A stretch of DNA of 33,331 nt from Candidatus Gastranaerophilales bacterium (GTDB lineage Bacteria > Cyanobacteriota > Vampirovibrionia > Gastranaerophilales > Gastranaerophilaceae), in the NCBI GenBank assembly GCA_944324195.1, contig CALUVJ010000014.1, positions 1-33,331 on the forward strand, written 5' to 3'. The notes below the pieces were generated by a model. The model was not told where the DNA came from. It did not search any database and saw only the letters and a list, made by a program, of their open reading frames with translations. The number at the start of each line of letters is the position of its first letter. The first letter of the stretch is position 1. This document shows positions 15,349-23,919 of this stretch, one piece after another. The position numbers and the translations under genes are program-made.

Positions 15349-16056
15349 ATGAAATATATTCGTTCAATAATAGCGGTGTTTTGTTTCGGAATATTTGGTG
15401 CAGGCTCAATTGTTCTTAACTTTTTATTGTTTCCGTTTATTAAAAACAATAAAGAATTATGTTCGGATATTATTCACGGTGTCTGGAAGTTCTTTTTGTA
15501 TTTGATGATGGCATTTGGACTTTTCAGGCTTGATATAAAAAATCTTGAAAAGATTGAAAATAAGGTCATTGCAGCAACACATCCGAGTTTTATTGATATT
15601 GTAATTTTAATCGGGCTTATTCCGCGGACAACTTGTGTGGTAAAAGAGTCGCTGGCCCGTAATCCTATTTTAAAACATATTATCGAAAGTATTTTTATCA
15701 CAAACGATGTTGATATCGATATTTTAAAAGCGGATTCAAAACGGATGCTGGATAAGGGTTTTAATTTCGTCGTCTTTCCGGCAGGGCGGAGACATCGGAA
15801 GGATGAGCATTTGAAGATGAAAAAAGGTGCGGCTTTAATAGCCCTGAATGCGGGAAAAAACATTGTACCTGTAAAAATTTCCAATGACGGGGATTTTTTG
15901 TATATTCATGAACCTTTTTACGCGGTAAACAACAGGTGTGTAACCTTTGAACTGGAGCAGATGCCGGAAATTAATATAAGTGATTACGCTGAAGATACGG
16001 AAATTTCAGCAAAACATAAGATTACGAAACAAATAGAGAAAGAATTGTATAGTTAA
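15349..16056 (+). CDS. PlsC-like acyltransferase of the aryl-polyene-like operon
   Basis: This 235-aa protein has an N-terminal hydrophobic segment (residues ~4-30) and an LPLAT domain. The catalytic H-box is intact (HPSFID, His78-x4-Asp83), but the FPEG motif reads FPAGRR (143-148), replacing the usual Glu with Ala. In described aryl-polyene (APE) clusters such an acyltransferase helps join the polyene to its lipid anchor; that role is inferred here. The ATG at 15349 is preferred over upstream ones because of the TATAAT box 6 nt ahead. A 313-bp gap with hairpin repeats and a second promoter separates it from the carrier-protein genes. Confidence 0.8.
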   Translation: MKYIRSIIAVFCFGIFGAGSIVLNFLLFPFIKNNKELCSDIIHGVWKFFLYLMMAFGLFRLDIKNLEKIENKVIAATHPSFIDIVILIGLIPRTTCVVKESLARNPILKHIIESIFITNDVDIDILKADSKRMLDKGFNFVVFPAGRRHRKDEHLKMKKGAALIALNAGKNIVPVKISNDGDFLYIHEPFYAVNNRCVTFELEQMPEINISDYAEDTEISAKHKITKQIEKELYS

Positions 16057-16357
16057 TAAAAAATGACACCCATCAATTAAGATAAGTGTCACTTTAGCCA
16101 TTTACAGGTTATGGCAGTTGCAGCTGTCGCCCCGATATTGTTATTATAACTTATTTTATTGATTTTTCAATCCTGCGGGTAAAATTATTCGTTTTCATTC
16201 AATGGAGCTGCCAAAATTAACTCCAACCAAGTAGGTCGGCTTTACCAAGCCGACATTAACTTTATCCTTAAAATTTACCTCCGAAAGCCGGCTAGTCGGT
16301 TGGGCATACCTGCCCAAAAAGATTTTTTTGTTTGAAGAATATTTGTATAGTTTATGA
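16057..16357. repeat. Intergenic region with hairpin repeats before the ACP genes
   Basis: No gene is seen here. It contains a weak TGACAC/GTGTCA pair (16064-16069 and 16086-16091, long loop), a perfect 8-bp hairpin GTCGGCTT/AAGCCGAC with a TACC loop (16235-16254), and GGGCA/TGCCC with a TACC loop just before a T-rich run (about 16301-16330). The middle one belongs to the GTAGGTC hairpin family; the last could serve as a terminator for the acyltransferase transcript. Confidence 0.5.
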
Positions 16358-16363
16358 TATAAT
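16358..16363 (+). promoter_or_regulatory. Extended -10 promoter of the acyl carrier protein gene
   Basis: TGATATAAT is a perfect extended -10 element (TGn-TATAAT). It ends 6 nt before the ATG at 16370, predicting a leaderless mRNA for the operon starting with the first carrier protein. Confidence 0.6.
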
Positions 16364-16369
16364 ATCGGT

Positions 16370-16627
16370 ATGAGTATAAAAGAAGATATAAAAAAATTAA
16401 TAATTGAATCACTGGCGCTTGAGGAAATAACTCCTGAGGATATCAAAGACGATGAGCCGTTGTTTAATGAAGGACTCGGACTTGATTCTATAGACGCGTT
16501 GGAACTTGGTATGGCAATTAAGCGCAAGTACAATATTTCTATGGAAGAAGATAAGGATGTGAATAAAAAGTATTTTTATTCCGTAAATACTTTGAGCGAA
16601 TTTGTGGAGTCAAAAATCAATGGCTGA
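16370..16627 (+). CDS. Acyl carrier protein 1 of the aryl-polyene-like operon
   Basis: This 85-aa acidic helical protein is an acyl carrier protein. Ser40 in GLGLDSIDALELG is the site for the 4'-phosphopantetheine arm that carries the growing chain. Length and fold pattern are normal for a free-standing ACP. It is the first of two adjacent, different ACPs, as in APE clusters. Its stop overlaps the start of the second ACP gene (ATGGCTGA). The mRNA is predicted to be leaderless. Confidence 0.9.
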   Translation: MSIKEDIKKLIIESLALEEITPEDIKDDEPLFNEGLGLDSIDALELGMAIKRKYNISMEEDKDVNKKYFYSVNTLSEFVESKING

Positions 16628-16874
16628 GAAGTTCACAAAAGAGCAGATTCTTGACGAGTTAAAAAAGATTCTGACAGAAGAGCTGGAAATTGATGAAAAT
16701 GATATTAAACCGGAGGCAAATTTATTTCAGGATTTGGATCTGGACAGTATTGATGCGGTTGATATAGCTGTTCGTATGCAGAAATTTACCGACAAAAAGC
16801 TTTCACCTGCAGAGTTTAAGAAGATTCAAACGATTAATGACGTAGTGGAAGCTGTATATGCTCTTCTCGGGTAA
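16620..16874 (+). CDS. Acyl carrier protein 2 of the aryl-polyene-like operon
   Basis: This 84-aa second acyl carrier protein has Ser43 in DLDLDSIDAVDIAVRM as the phosphopantetheine attachment site. The start at 16620 overlaps the stop of the first ACP gene by 8 nt, so they are translationally coupled; an upstream in-frame ATG would add six residues inside the previous gene. The downstream membrane-protein gene starts before this gene's stop. In characterised APE systems the two ACPs are not interchangeable; whether that holds here is unknown. Confidence 0.9.
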   Translation: MAEKFTKEQILDELKKILTEELEIDENDIKPEANLFQDLDLDSIDAVDIAVRMQKFTDKKLSPAEFKKIQTINDVVEAVYALLG

Positions 16875-17280
16875 AATCCGGCGGATAATTAAGGCTTTGG
16901 CGCCGTTTATCGGCATGTTTGCCGTTATTGGTTTGTTTCATTTTACCGACTTTGTTTTGCTGAAATATTATCCGCCTGTAATGAATTTTTGTCTGTTTTT
17001 TATCTTTTTTTCTTCTCTTTTTCAAGAGAGGACTGTTATACAAAAAATTGCGCTGGCATCTGATCCCAATTCAAATGAAGCTGTTATGAACTATACCAGA
17101 AATTTAACTTATATCTGGGCTGTGTTTACGTTTTTAAACTTTCTTGTATCAGCAGGTACTGTTTTTATGTCAGAAAAAGTATGGGCATTGTATAACGGAT
17201 TTATTTCTTATCTTCTTGTAGGAATAATTTTTATTATAGAATATATAGTAAGAATAAATTTTATGAGGAAGCATGGATAA
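16858..17280 (+). CDS. COG4648-like integral membrane protein
   Basis: This 140-aa protein has about four membrane helices (residues ~12-33, ~38-54, ~88-106 and ~110-132), with short polar linkers including SDPNSNEAVMNYTRNLTYIW. By position (between the ACPs and the AMP-ligase) and by pattern it corresponds to the small COG4648-type membrane protein found in APE clusters. Its molecular role is unknown in the family as far as I know. Both ends overlap neighbouring genes (17 nt with ACP2, 8 nt with the ligase), showing tight operon packing. Confidence 0.7.
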   Translation: MLFSGKIRRIIKALAPFIGMFAVIGLFHFTDFVLLKYYPPVMNFCLFFIFFSSLFQERTVIQKIALASDPNSNEAVMNYTRNLTYIWAVFTFLNFLVSAGTVFMSEKVWALYNGFISYLLVGIIFIIEYIVRINFMRKHG

Positions 17281-18589
17281 GTTTGAGGAGTTATTAAATA
17301 ATTTTATAACTACAGGGGAAATTACTTTCAGAACCGGCGGAACGGTTTCAGAAGGTAAGTTTGTAAAGGCGCATCTTTCAAATATGAAGGCAGAAATTGT
17401 TGATATGAAAGAGCAGCTCGGTTTGGATAGCAGTTATAAGTTTATATCTACAACAACTCCAAATCATAGGTGGGGATTCACTTTTCAGCTTTTGTATCCG
17501 GCACTTACCGGCGGAGAGATACAGTATAAGAGAGTTAATTATCCTGAAGATATTAATGTCGAAAATGCGGTTCTGGTAACGACTCCGTCTTTTCTTGAAG
17601 CTATGAGAAAGTATGGTGATTTGCCTAAGATTAATCCGAAAATTATTATGACAGCAGGGGCAAAGTTAGAAGATATAACTTTTGAGTTTGCAAAAAGTAT
17701 TGCAGAAAGAGTCATTGAAGTTTACGGAAGTTCAGAGAGCGGAAGTATTGCGTGGAGAGAGGATTATAAAAACGGTAGAATGAAGCTTTTCAAAGGTATG
17801 AAAGTGCTCGAAAACACGGAAGATTATACGAAGATTCACTCGGATTATTCTTCCTGCAATCCTGTTGTTTTAGAGGATAGAATAAAGGTTTATGATAACG
17901 GTGAGATTGAGTTTCTGGAGCGCAGGGGGCGTGTTTTGAAGGTTCAGGAAAAGCGGATTATGTCATCTGATGTGGAAGAAGAACTTAATAAACTGGATTT
18001 TGTAAGCGAGTCATATTGTCTTGAATTTGACAGAAAGCTTGCTTCTTTATGCGTTTTGAATGATGAAGGAAAAAAGTTTTTGCTGGAAAATGATAAACTT
18101 ACGCTTGTAAAAAAACTAAAATCGCAATTAACAGATAAGTTTGAAATTATTCCGCAGCGTTGGAAATTCTTTGATGAGATTCCGAGGAAAGAAACGGGAA
18201 AATTTGATAAAGATTTAATAAAAGAGTTGTTTGGGTTGAATTTATCTCTGCCTTTGATTCTTGCCCGACAGATAACGGACGGATATGCGGATTTAAGAAT
18301 GACATTTATCAATAACAGTAACTTTTTCAAGGGACATTTTGAAGGCATGCCGATTTTGCCTGGAGTTGTGCAATTGTTTTATGCAAACTGGTTTGCAAAG
18401 CTTGCGTTTGGAATTGATTGTTCTCAGGGACAAATCAGAAGAGTTAAGTTTTCAAACATTATTAAACCGCTAGAAATTGTAGAATTAGAGCTCAAGAAAA
18501 CGGATTCGGGAGTCAGTTTTAGGTATTATAACGAGGAAAAAACTTTCTCCTCAGGAATACTACCGGTAAAGAGCTTTTTGCAGGAATAA
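17273..18589 (+). CDS. Acyl-ACP synthetase (AMP-ligase)-hotdog dehydratase fusion
   Basis: This 438-aa two-domain protein combines steps usually made by separate genes in APE clusters. Residues 1-~320 are an adenylate-forming ligase: a phosphate-loop region (FRTGGTVSEGK, ~19-29), the YGSSESG motif (~151-157) and the C-terminal Lys motif PRKETGKFDK (~304-313). Residues ~325-438 are a FabA/FabZ-like hotdog dehydratase with FFKGHFEGMPILPGV and likely catalytic His355. The ligase lacks roughly the first 100 residues of a typical family member. Predicted work: load a starter aryl acid onto an ACP and dehydrate beta-hydroxyacyl-ACP. It overlaps the upstream gene by 8 nt. The fusion is seen directly; activity is inferred. 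Confidence 0.85.
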   Translation: MDKFEELLNNFITTGEITFRTGGTVSEGKFVKAHLSNMKAEIVDMKEQLGLDSSYKFISTTTPNHRWGFTFQLLYPALTGGEIQYKRVNYPEDINVENAVLVTTPSFLEAMRKYGDLPKINPKIIMTAGAKLEDITFEFAKSIAERVIEVYGSSESGSIAWREDYKNGRMKLFKGMKVLENTEDYTKIHSDYSSCNPVVLEDRIKVYDNGEIEFLERRGRVLKVQEKRIMSSDVEEELNKLDFVSESYCLEFDRKLASLCVLNDEGKKFLLENDKLTLVKKLKSQLTDKFEIIPQRWKFFDEIPRKETGKFDKDLIKELFGLNLSLPLILARQITDGYADLRMTFINNSNFFKGHFEGMPILPGVVQLFYANWFAKLAFGIDCSQGQIRRVKFSNIIKPLEIVELELKKTDSGVSFRYYNEEKTFSSGILPVKSFLQE

Positions 18590-18592
18590 ATT

Positions 18593-19009
18593 ATGAAAAA
18601 AATAGTAACAGAATTGAAAATAAAAGTGCCGTTTTATGATCTTGATCCAATGAATATTGTCTGGCATGGAAATTATGTAAAGTATTTGGAGCAGGCAAGG
18701 TGTGATTTTTTTGCCAAACTAGGATATGATTATATGCAAATGTACGCTGACGGCGTGATGTACCCGATAGCAAAAATGGATTTCAAGTTCATAAAATCTG
18801 CAAAATTTGAGGATAATTTAATAGTCCGCTGTACTCTAAAGGAACTTGAGCCTGCAATCATTATAAAATATGATATTGTAAGCGAGGATGGAGAAAAGAT
18901 TTTATCCGCTCACACAATGCAAATGGCTGTTTCGACAAAGACCGGAGAGACGTTGTTTGAAGCGCCTGAAAGATTGAAAAAGGCAATAGAGGATTTTGAA
19001 GAAAAATAG
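18593..19009 (+). CDS. Hotdog acyl-CoA/ACP thioesterase (4HBT/YbgC type)
   Basis: This 138-aa single hotdog-domain thioesterase shows the family active-site region YDLDPMNIVWHGNYVKYLEQAR, with Asp16 as the likely catalytic acid and the NYVKY helix following. It probably hydrolyses an acyl thioester, as in the thioesterase found between the dehydratase and LolA-like genes in APE clusters. It starts 3 bp after the fusion gene's stop and ends 1 bp before the next start, so it is co-transcribed. The exact substrate cannot be read from sequence. Confidence 0.85.
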   Translation: MKKIVTELKIKVPFYDLDPMNIVWHGNYVKYLEQARCDFFAKLGYDYMQMYADGVMYPIAKMDFKFIKSAKFEDNLIVRCTLKELEPAIIIKYDIVSEDGEKILSAHTMQMAVSTKTGETLFEAPERLKKAIEDFEEK

Positions 19010-19010
19010 T

Positions 19011-19517
19011 ATGAATAAATTTTTTGTTTTTTTATTTTTGCTTATATTTATGCCGCTTGCTAATGCTGCGGTTTTTGACCATGAAATGAAGCTGGAAGAG
19101 ATTTCTAAAAAGCTTCCGGAGCTCGCGAGTACAAAGTGTAAATTTAAGCAGGAAAAAATCATGTCCGGCATGGTTTTGAAATCTTCGGGCGATTTTACTT
19201 TTGAAAAAAATAAAGGTGTAACCTTCTATACAAATTATCCGATACAGAGTACTACTTCTTACACTTCAAGAGATTACAGACAGATAAATAATGTAATTAC
19301 TGCTATTTCCAGCAAATCTTATGCAAAGCTTGAAAAAGATTTTCGATTTTTCTATGAAGGAAATGAGAAAGTCTGGACGCTGGCATTGCTTCCAAGAGCA
19401 GGATCTAAGGCATTTGATTACTTAAAATCTATAGAGATTTCGGGAGACGGGGCTAAGATTACAAAAATTATTATTCTCGCCTGTGATAAAACACAAACAA
19501 CAATTTGGTTTATATGA
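19011..19517 (+). CDS. LolA-like periplasmic carrier protein
   Basis: This 168-aa exported protein has a signal peptide (MNKFFVFLFLLIFMPLANA, cleavage after ~19). The mature part fits the LolA/LolB beta half-barrel: an early CKFKQEKIM strand, then KSSGDFTFEKNKGVTFYTNYPI, where LolA proteins carry the substrate-binding sheet. In APE clusters LolA-like proteins are thought to ferry the lipid product across the periplasm. The ATG at 19011 is preferred to an upstream ATG inside the thioesterase gene. Its TGA overlaps the exporter's ATG. Confidence 0.8.
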   Translation: MNKFFVFLFLLIFMPLANAAVFDHEMKLEEISKKLPELASTKCKFKQEKIMSGMVLKSSGDFTFEKNKGVTFYTNYPIQSTTSYTSRDYRQINNVITAISSKSYAKLEKDFRFFYEGNEKVWTLALLPRAGSKAFDYLKSIEISGDGAKITKIIILACDKTQTTIWFI

Positions 19518-21484
19518 TTAAAAGAGTTTTATTTATAATATTTTCAATATTGTTTTTTATTTTTGCCTTTCTAAGAGCAAACCCTGTTGAAGTTGATTTG
19601 ATGGGTGCGTTTGTGAATCCGAATTCTCAGACGGAAAAATATCTGGTTAAGCTTGCAAACATATCTTCAAAAAGCGTAAATGTAATTTTTGAGGGCGGAA
19701 GTCCTGCTGAGGCTGAGGAGTTAAAATCGGATTTTCCGCAGATGAAAACAGATTTTCAGGACGTTGCGGAGGTTTATAAAAACTATCCGGCTAACTTTTT
19801 GGCGGAAAAAAAGAGGGAACTTTTAAAAACAAAAAAATATTCCGAACTCCAAAAAGAGGCGCTGGAGGGGCTTTATAATCCTTTGGGAATTTATATTGCG
19901 CCGCCGATTAGCGACCCTTATCTTCTGGCGACGGATTTTGTCCTCTCTAATGCAGGATTATATGACGACAGCGTGAGAGAGTTCGGCGGAAAATATTATG
20001 CGGTTTCGCACTTCAAGGTTCAGAATAACAAAGAACTTAAAACCCTAATAAACGCTGCGGAAGGGAAAAGTGTTTATCTCACCGGAACTCCGGTTCATTC
20101 GTATTTTGCCAGCACAAAATCAAATAACGAGATTAATTATATTTGTATAATCTCGACTCTGGCTCTTGTTCTGTTATGCAAATTCTATTTTCGCTCAATA
20201 AAAATTTTGATTCCGATAGGTTTGAGTATCCTGTTCGGATTTTTGCTCGGATATTCGGTCTCTTCGCTTGTTTTTGAAAAACTCCATGTACTCACGTTTG
20301 TTTTTTCTACCTCGCTTATCGGGATAAGTTTGGACTATTCGCTCCATTATTTTCTTAAAAAGGATAACAAGGTTTTTAAAAACAGCCTGACTTCTTCCAT
20401 GCTTACGACTGTTATCGCATTTTTGTTTCTGTATTTTTCTAATATAGAAGTTTTAAGGCAGGTCGGGATTTTTACCGCTTTCGGACTTATCGGAGTTTAT
20501 GCGTTTGTCTTGATTGTTCTTCCTATGTTTGGAGAGTTTAAGGATTTTAATACCTTTAAAAGATTCCCGATACCTGAAAAAACAATTCTTGCAATTGTTG
20601 CAGCCGTTATCATTCTTGGAAGTTTCAATATAAAATTCAACGACAATATCAAGAGTTTTTACACTCCGCCTGAAAATCTTCTGAAGGCTGAAAATTTGTA
20701 CAAAGAAGCTTTTAATACCGGAAATACCGAATTTTTGATTGTTAAAGGTAAAAATACGGATGAAATTTTGGAAAAAGAAGAAGCGCTCAATTTAAAAAAC
20801 TCAATCGGGCTGAGTAATTTTGTCTCTTCTAAAAAGCGTCAGGAAGAGAATTTGAAACTGGTTAAGGATTTGTACAAAAACGATTTGAAAAACTACGAGA
20901 CAAAAACGGGGATAAAATTTGAGCCTGCGGAAGGAAAAGTTTATGACGTAGAAAAATTCCCTCTGAAATCAGAGTTTTATCTTGATAACGGGGCGTCTTA
21001 TATTATAGTAAAAGAACATATAGACGGGAGCCTGAATCCTGCTGATGAAATCTCTAAGATGATGAGAATACGAAGGATTGACTGTCTTTTACTTCTTCCT
21101 TGCACTCTTTCGGTTTTATTTGTTCTCCTGAGTTTTATGTATGGATTTAAAAACGCGTTGAGAGTAAGTATTTCACCGATTTTGGGGATTTTATTTACGA
21201 TCGGAATCCTGTCGTTGTTTGGCGAAAGCCTGAATCTTTTTCATATTCTCGGACTATTCCTGATTGCCGGTTTCAGCCTTGATTATTCGATTTTCAGACT
21301 CAACTGCGGCGAAGGCTCAAAGGATGCGGTCTTTATGTCGGCGGCGTCTACCGCTTTTTCGTTTATGCTCCTGGGCTTTACGGGATTTAAACTTGTAAGC
21401 TCAATCGGAATAACACTTTTTATCGGAATTGTAACTTCATATATATTGAGTGTTTTGATAATTAATGAAAAACGTATGAAATAA
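19514..21484 (+). CDS. MMPL/RND-family lipid exporter
   Basis: This 656-aa inner-membrane transporter is arranged as two RND halves: one helix (residues ~2-20), a periplasmic domain (~21-210), five helices (~211-345), then a seventh helix (~360-378), a second periplasmic domain (~380-520) and five more helices (~522-652). Each half has a membrane Asp motif, GISLDYSLHY and AGFSLDYSIF, typical of MMPL proton relays. It is short for the family but complete in plan. The start overlaps the LolA-like gene (ATGA). It most likely flips or extracts the lipid-linked product. Gene order thioesterase-LolA-MMPL matches APE clusters. Confidence 0.88.
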   Translation: MIKRVLFIIFSILFFIFAFLRANPVEVDLMGAFVNPNSQTEKYLVKLANISSKSVNVIFEGGSPAEAEELKSDFPQMKTDFQDVAEVYKNYPANFLAEKKRELLKTKKYSELQKEALEGLYNPLGIYIAPPISDPYLLATDFVLSNAGLYDDSVREFGGKYYAVSHFKVQNNKELKTLINAAEGKSVYLTGTPVHSYFASTKSNNEINYICIISTLALVLLCKFYFRSIKILIPIGLSILFGFLLGYSVSSLVFEKLHVLTFVFSTSLIGISLDYSLHYFLKKDNKVFKNSLTSSMLTTVIAFLFLYFSNIEVLRQVGIFTAFGLIGVYAFVLIVLPMFGEFKDFNTFKRFPIPEKTILAIVAAVIILGSFNIKFNDNIKSFYTPPENLLKAENLYKEAFNTGNTEFLIVKGKNTDEILEKEEALNLKNSIGLSNFVSSKKRQEENLKLVKDLYKNDLKNYETKTGIKFEPAEGKVYDVEKFPLKSEFYLDNGASYIIVKEHIDGSLNPADEISKMMRIRRIDCLLLLPCTLSVLFVLLSFMYGFKNALRVSISPILGILFTIGILSLFGESLNLFHILGLFLIAGFSLDYSIFRLNCGEGSKDAVFMSAASTAFSFMLLGFTGFKLVSSIGITLFIGIVTSYILSVLIINEKRMK

Positions 21485-21518
21485 AAACGTGTGTGCTCTC
21501 GCCAATCTTTTATGCTAA

Positions 21519-21524
21519 TATAAT
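21519..21524 (+). promoter_or_regulatory. -10 box of the 192-aa unknown gene
   Basis: TATAAT at 21519-21524 precedes an AAAGGG ribosome-binding site and the ATG at 21549 (ATG 21543 is also possible). It suggests that the downstream unknown gene and the adenine deaminase gene start a new transcription unit after the exporter. Confidence 0.45.
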
Positions 21525-21548
21525 ATAAATACTGAAAGGGAAATGTTT

Positions 21549-22127
21549 ATGAAAACAGTGTCTAAAGGAGTCGAATTTGATCCGGGATTTGCCCCGTTTA
21601 TACTGGCTTTTAGAGGAACTATCGAATATTTGTATTTAGATATAAATAAATTTAAAAATCTTTCACAAAGAAAAATGAAATTCAGACAATATTATAAAAA
21701 GTTTTTGGAACTTTTTTATAATAATTTGGGGTTTTACATTGGATGCCTTTTATGGGCTGCTTATATTAAAACCCTGCCGGAGCAGGAAATATTAAATAAT
21801 TCATGTCTCGGCAGTAAATACGATGAAGCGGAAAATACCGCCGAAACAGATTTTATGATAAGGTTTCTTGAACTTTTTCCGAAAGATATGAAATATTTTC
21901 TCGGCATTAACTATACGATTAATTCTGATGATATGAAAGTTCTTGAGTTATATAAGGATTTCTTAATAATCAATAAAGGATTCGTAAATTCCAAAACAAA
22001 TAAAGATATACTTTTGCCAAAAGGCATGAAAACTGATGGTGCGGAAAACTTTAAAGATAAAATTGATGAAATTTTGAAAACCGAAAACCTTTCAAAATTC
22101 GTTGATTGCAAAAATTTAATTTTATAG
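21549..22127 (+). CDS. Hypothetical cytoplasmic protein
   Basis: I do not recognise this protein of about 192 aa. It is mostly helical and charged, with no signal peptide and one moderately hydrophobic stretch (NNLGFYIGCLLWAAYI, about residues 58-73). The AAAGGG ribosome-binding site gives better spacing to the ATG at 21549 than to one at 21543. It ends directly before the adenine deaminase start (the AGGTGA that serves as that gene's ribosome-binding site overlaps its stop), so the two are co-expressed. A link to purine metabolism is only positional. Confidence 0.65.
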   Translation: MKTVSKGVEFDPGFAPFILAFRGTIEYLYLDINKFKNLSQRKMKFRQYYKKFLELFYNNLGFYIGCLLWAAYIKTLPEQEILNNSCLGSKYDEAENTAETDFMIRFLELFPKDMKYFLGINYTINSDDMKVLELYKDFLIINKGFVNSKTNKDILLPKGMKTDGAENFKDKIDEILKTENLSKFVDCKNLIL

Positions 22128-22133
22128 GTGAAA

Positions 22134-23867
22134 ATGTCAAATTTAATAAATGTAGCAAGAGGTCTTGAAAAAGCGGACTTAGTAATAAAAAACGCAAAAC
22201 TGGTAAACGTTTTGTCAGAAGAAATACATCCTTGTGATATCGCAATTACGGACGGAGTAATTGCCGGAATAGGTAAAGATTACCATGGTGAAAAGGAAAT
22301 TGACGTAAACGGGGCCTACGTAACTCCATCATTTATAGATGGGCATGTTCATCTTGAAAGTACTATGATGCTTCCGAATGAATTTGCCAAAGTCGTGCTT
22401 CCGGCCGGTACAACAACTGTTATTATCGACCCGCACGAGATTTCGAACGTTTTGGGGCTTCACGGTATAAGTTTTATGCACGAAGCAGTGAAAAATCTCC
22501 CTATAGATGTGTATACTATGCTGCCCTCTTGTGTCCCGGCAACACCCTTTGAGACTTCCGGTTTTGACCTGAATAGTTATGACCTTTCTCTTTTAATTGA
22601 TAAGTCCTGGGTTTTGGGTATTGCAGAAATGATGAATTTCCCGGGAGTATTAAACTTAGATAAAAACGTCATGGCTAAATTGGAACTTGCAAAATCAAAA
22701 GGCAAAAGAATTGACGGGCATGCGCCTTATCTTTCCGGTAAAGATTTATGTGCATATATTGCCGGCGGTGTAAAGTCCGATCACGAATGTACAACCCCGG
22801 AAGAAGCTATAGAAAGGCTCCGTCTCGGAATGTATGTTATGGTGCGCGAGGGTACTGCGGCAAAAGATTTAAATGCTTTGCTTCCGGTGCTTCAATCCTG
22901 CAATACCAGAAAATGTATATTTGTTACGGATGACAGACACCCTGCGGATTTGAACGAACATATTAACGGCATGGTAAGACGTACAGTAGAAGCCGGAGTT
23001 GATCCGATAAAGGCAATTCAAATTGCAAGTTTGAACACTGCAGAATACTTTGGATTGCAAAATCTAGGAGCCATTGCGCCGGGATATAAGGCTGATATGC
23101 TGATATTGCCGGATTTGAAAACTTTTAAGCCTGATATCGTAATCAAAGACGGGCAAGTTGTTGTTCAGGATGGAAAAATAACAATACCCGTTCCCAAGAA
23201 TGAAGAAATTTCGATGAGAAATTCCGTTAATGTGAGATGGATTACGCCGGATGATTTTAAAATTAATGCAGGAATTAAAGACGGAAAAGCCGCCGTAAAA
23301 ACGATAGAAGTTATTCCGCATCAGCTGATTACTAAAGCAGTAGAGTCAGAAATTAATATAGTTAACGGAAATGCAGTAAGTAACATAGAAAATGATACTT
23401 TGAAAATATGTGTTATAGAAAGACATAGAGCAACCGGCAATATAGGCAAAGGTTTTGTAAAAGGTTTCAATTTGAAATGCGGAGCTATTGCATCGACTGT
23501 TGCCCACGATTCTCATAACATGATTATAATCGGCACAAATGATGAAGATATGTACACGGCAGCAGTTGCTTTGATTAAATGCCGCGGCGGTAAAGTTGTA
23601 GTAAATAACGGTGAAATAATATCAGAACTCTCGCTTCCGATAGCCGGATTAATGTCAGACGGAGACTTTAATTACGTAGTTGAAAAATGTGAAGAATTAA
23701 ATAAAGCTGCCATGTCAATCGGCTGTACTTTAAATGACCCGTTTATGACAATGGGATTTCTGTCGCTGCCTGTTATTCCTGAACTTAAGATAACTGATAA
23801 AGGAATATTTGATACAAAGAAATTTGGTTTCATTGATATATTTGAATCTGCACCGGTAAAAATCTAA
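22134..23867 (+). CDS. ade: Adenine deaminase
   Basis: This 577-aa amidohydrolase converts adenine to hypoxanthine and ammonia (purine salvage or catabolism). The metal-binding motifs are present: DGHVHLESTMMLP near residue 65 (HxH then E), PHEISNVLG near 101, and ITDDRHPADL-like FVTDDRHPADL near 267. The C-terminal adenine-deaminase domain is complete, with AHDSHNMIIIGTND near 460. Length is normal for the Ade family. The ATG at 22134 with AGGTGA just ahead is preferred to a GTG at 22128. It is co-transcribed with the upstream unknown gene. Confidence 0.95.
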   Translation: MSNLINVARGLEKADLVIKNAKLVNVLSEEIHPCDIAITDGVIAGIGKDYHGEKEIDVNGAYVTPSFIDGHVHLESTMMLPNEFAKVVLPAGTTTVIIDPHEISNVLGLHGISFMHEAVKNLPIDVYTMLPSCVPATPFETSGFDLNSYDLSLLIDKSWVLGIAEMMNFPGVLNLDKNVMAKLELAKSKGKRIDGHAPYLSGKDLCAYIAGGVKSDHECTTPEEAIERLRLGMYVMVREGTAAKDLNALLPVLQSCNTRKCIFVTDDRHPADLNEHINGMVRRTVEAGVDPIKAIQIASLNTAEYFGLQNLGAIAPGYKADMLILPDLKTFKPDIVIKDGQVVVQDGKITIPVPKNEEISMRNSVNVRWITPDDFKINAGIKDGKAAVKTIEVIPHQLITKAVESEINIVNGNAVSNIENDTLKICVIERHRATGNIGKGFVKGFNLKCGAIASTVAHDSHNMIIIGTNDEDMYTAAVALIKCRGGKVVVNNGEIISELSLPIAGLMSDGDFNYVVEKCEELNKAAMSIGCTLNDPFMTMGFLSLPVIPELKITDKGIFDTKKFGFIDIFESAPVKI

Positions 23868-23919
23868 TATAGGAAGAAAGAACCCCCGAAGGAGTCCTTT
23901 CCTGTGTGAGCTGCCGGTT

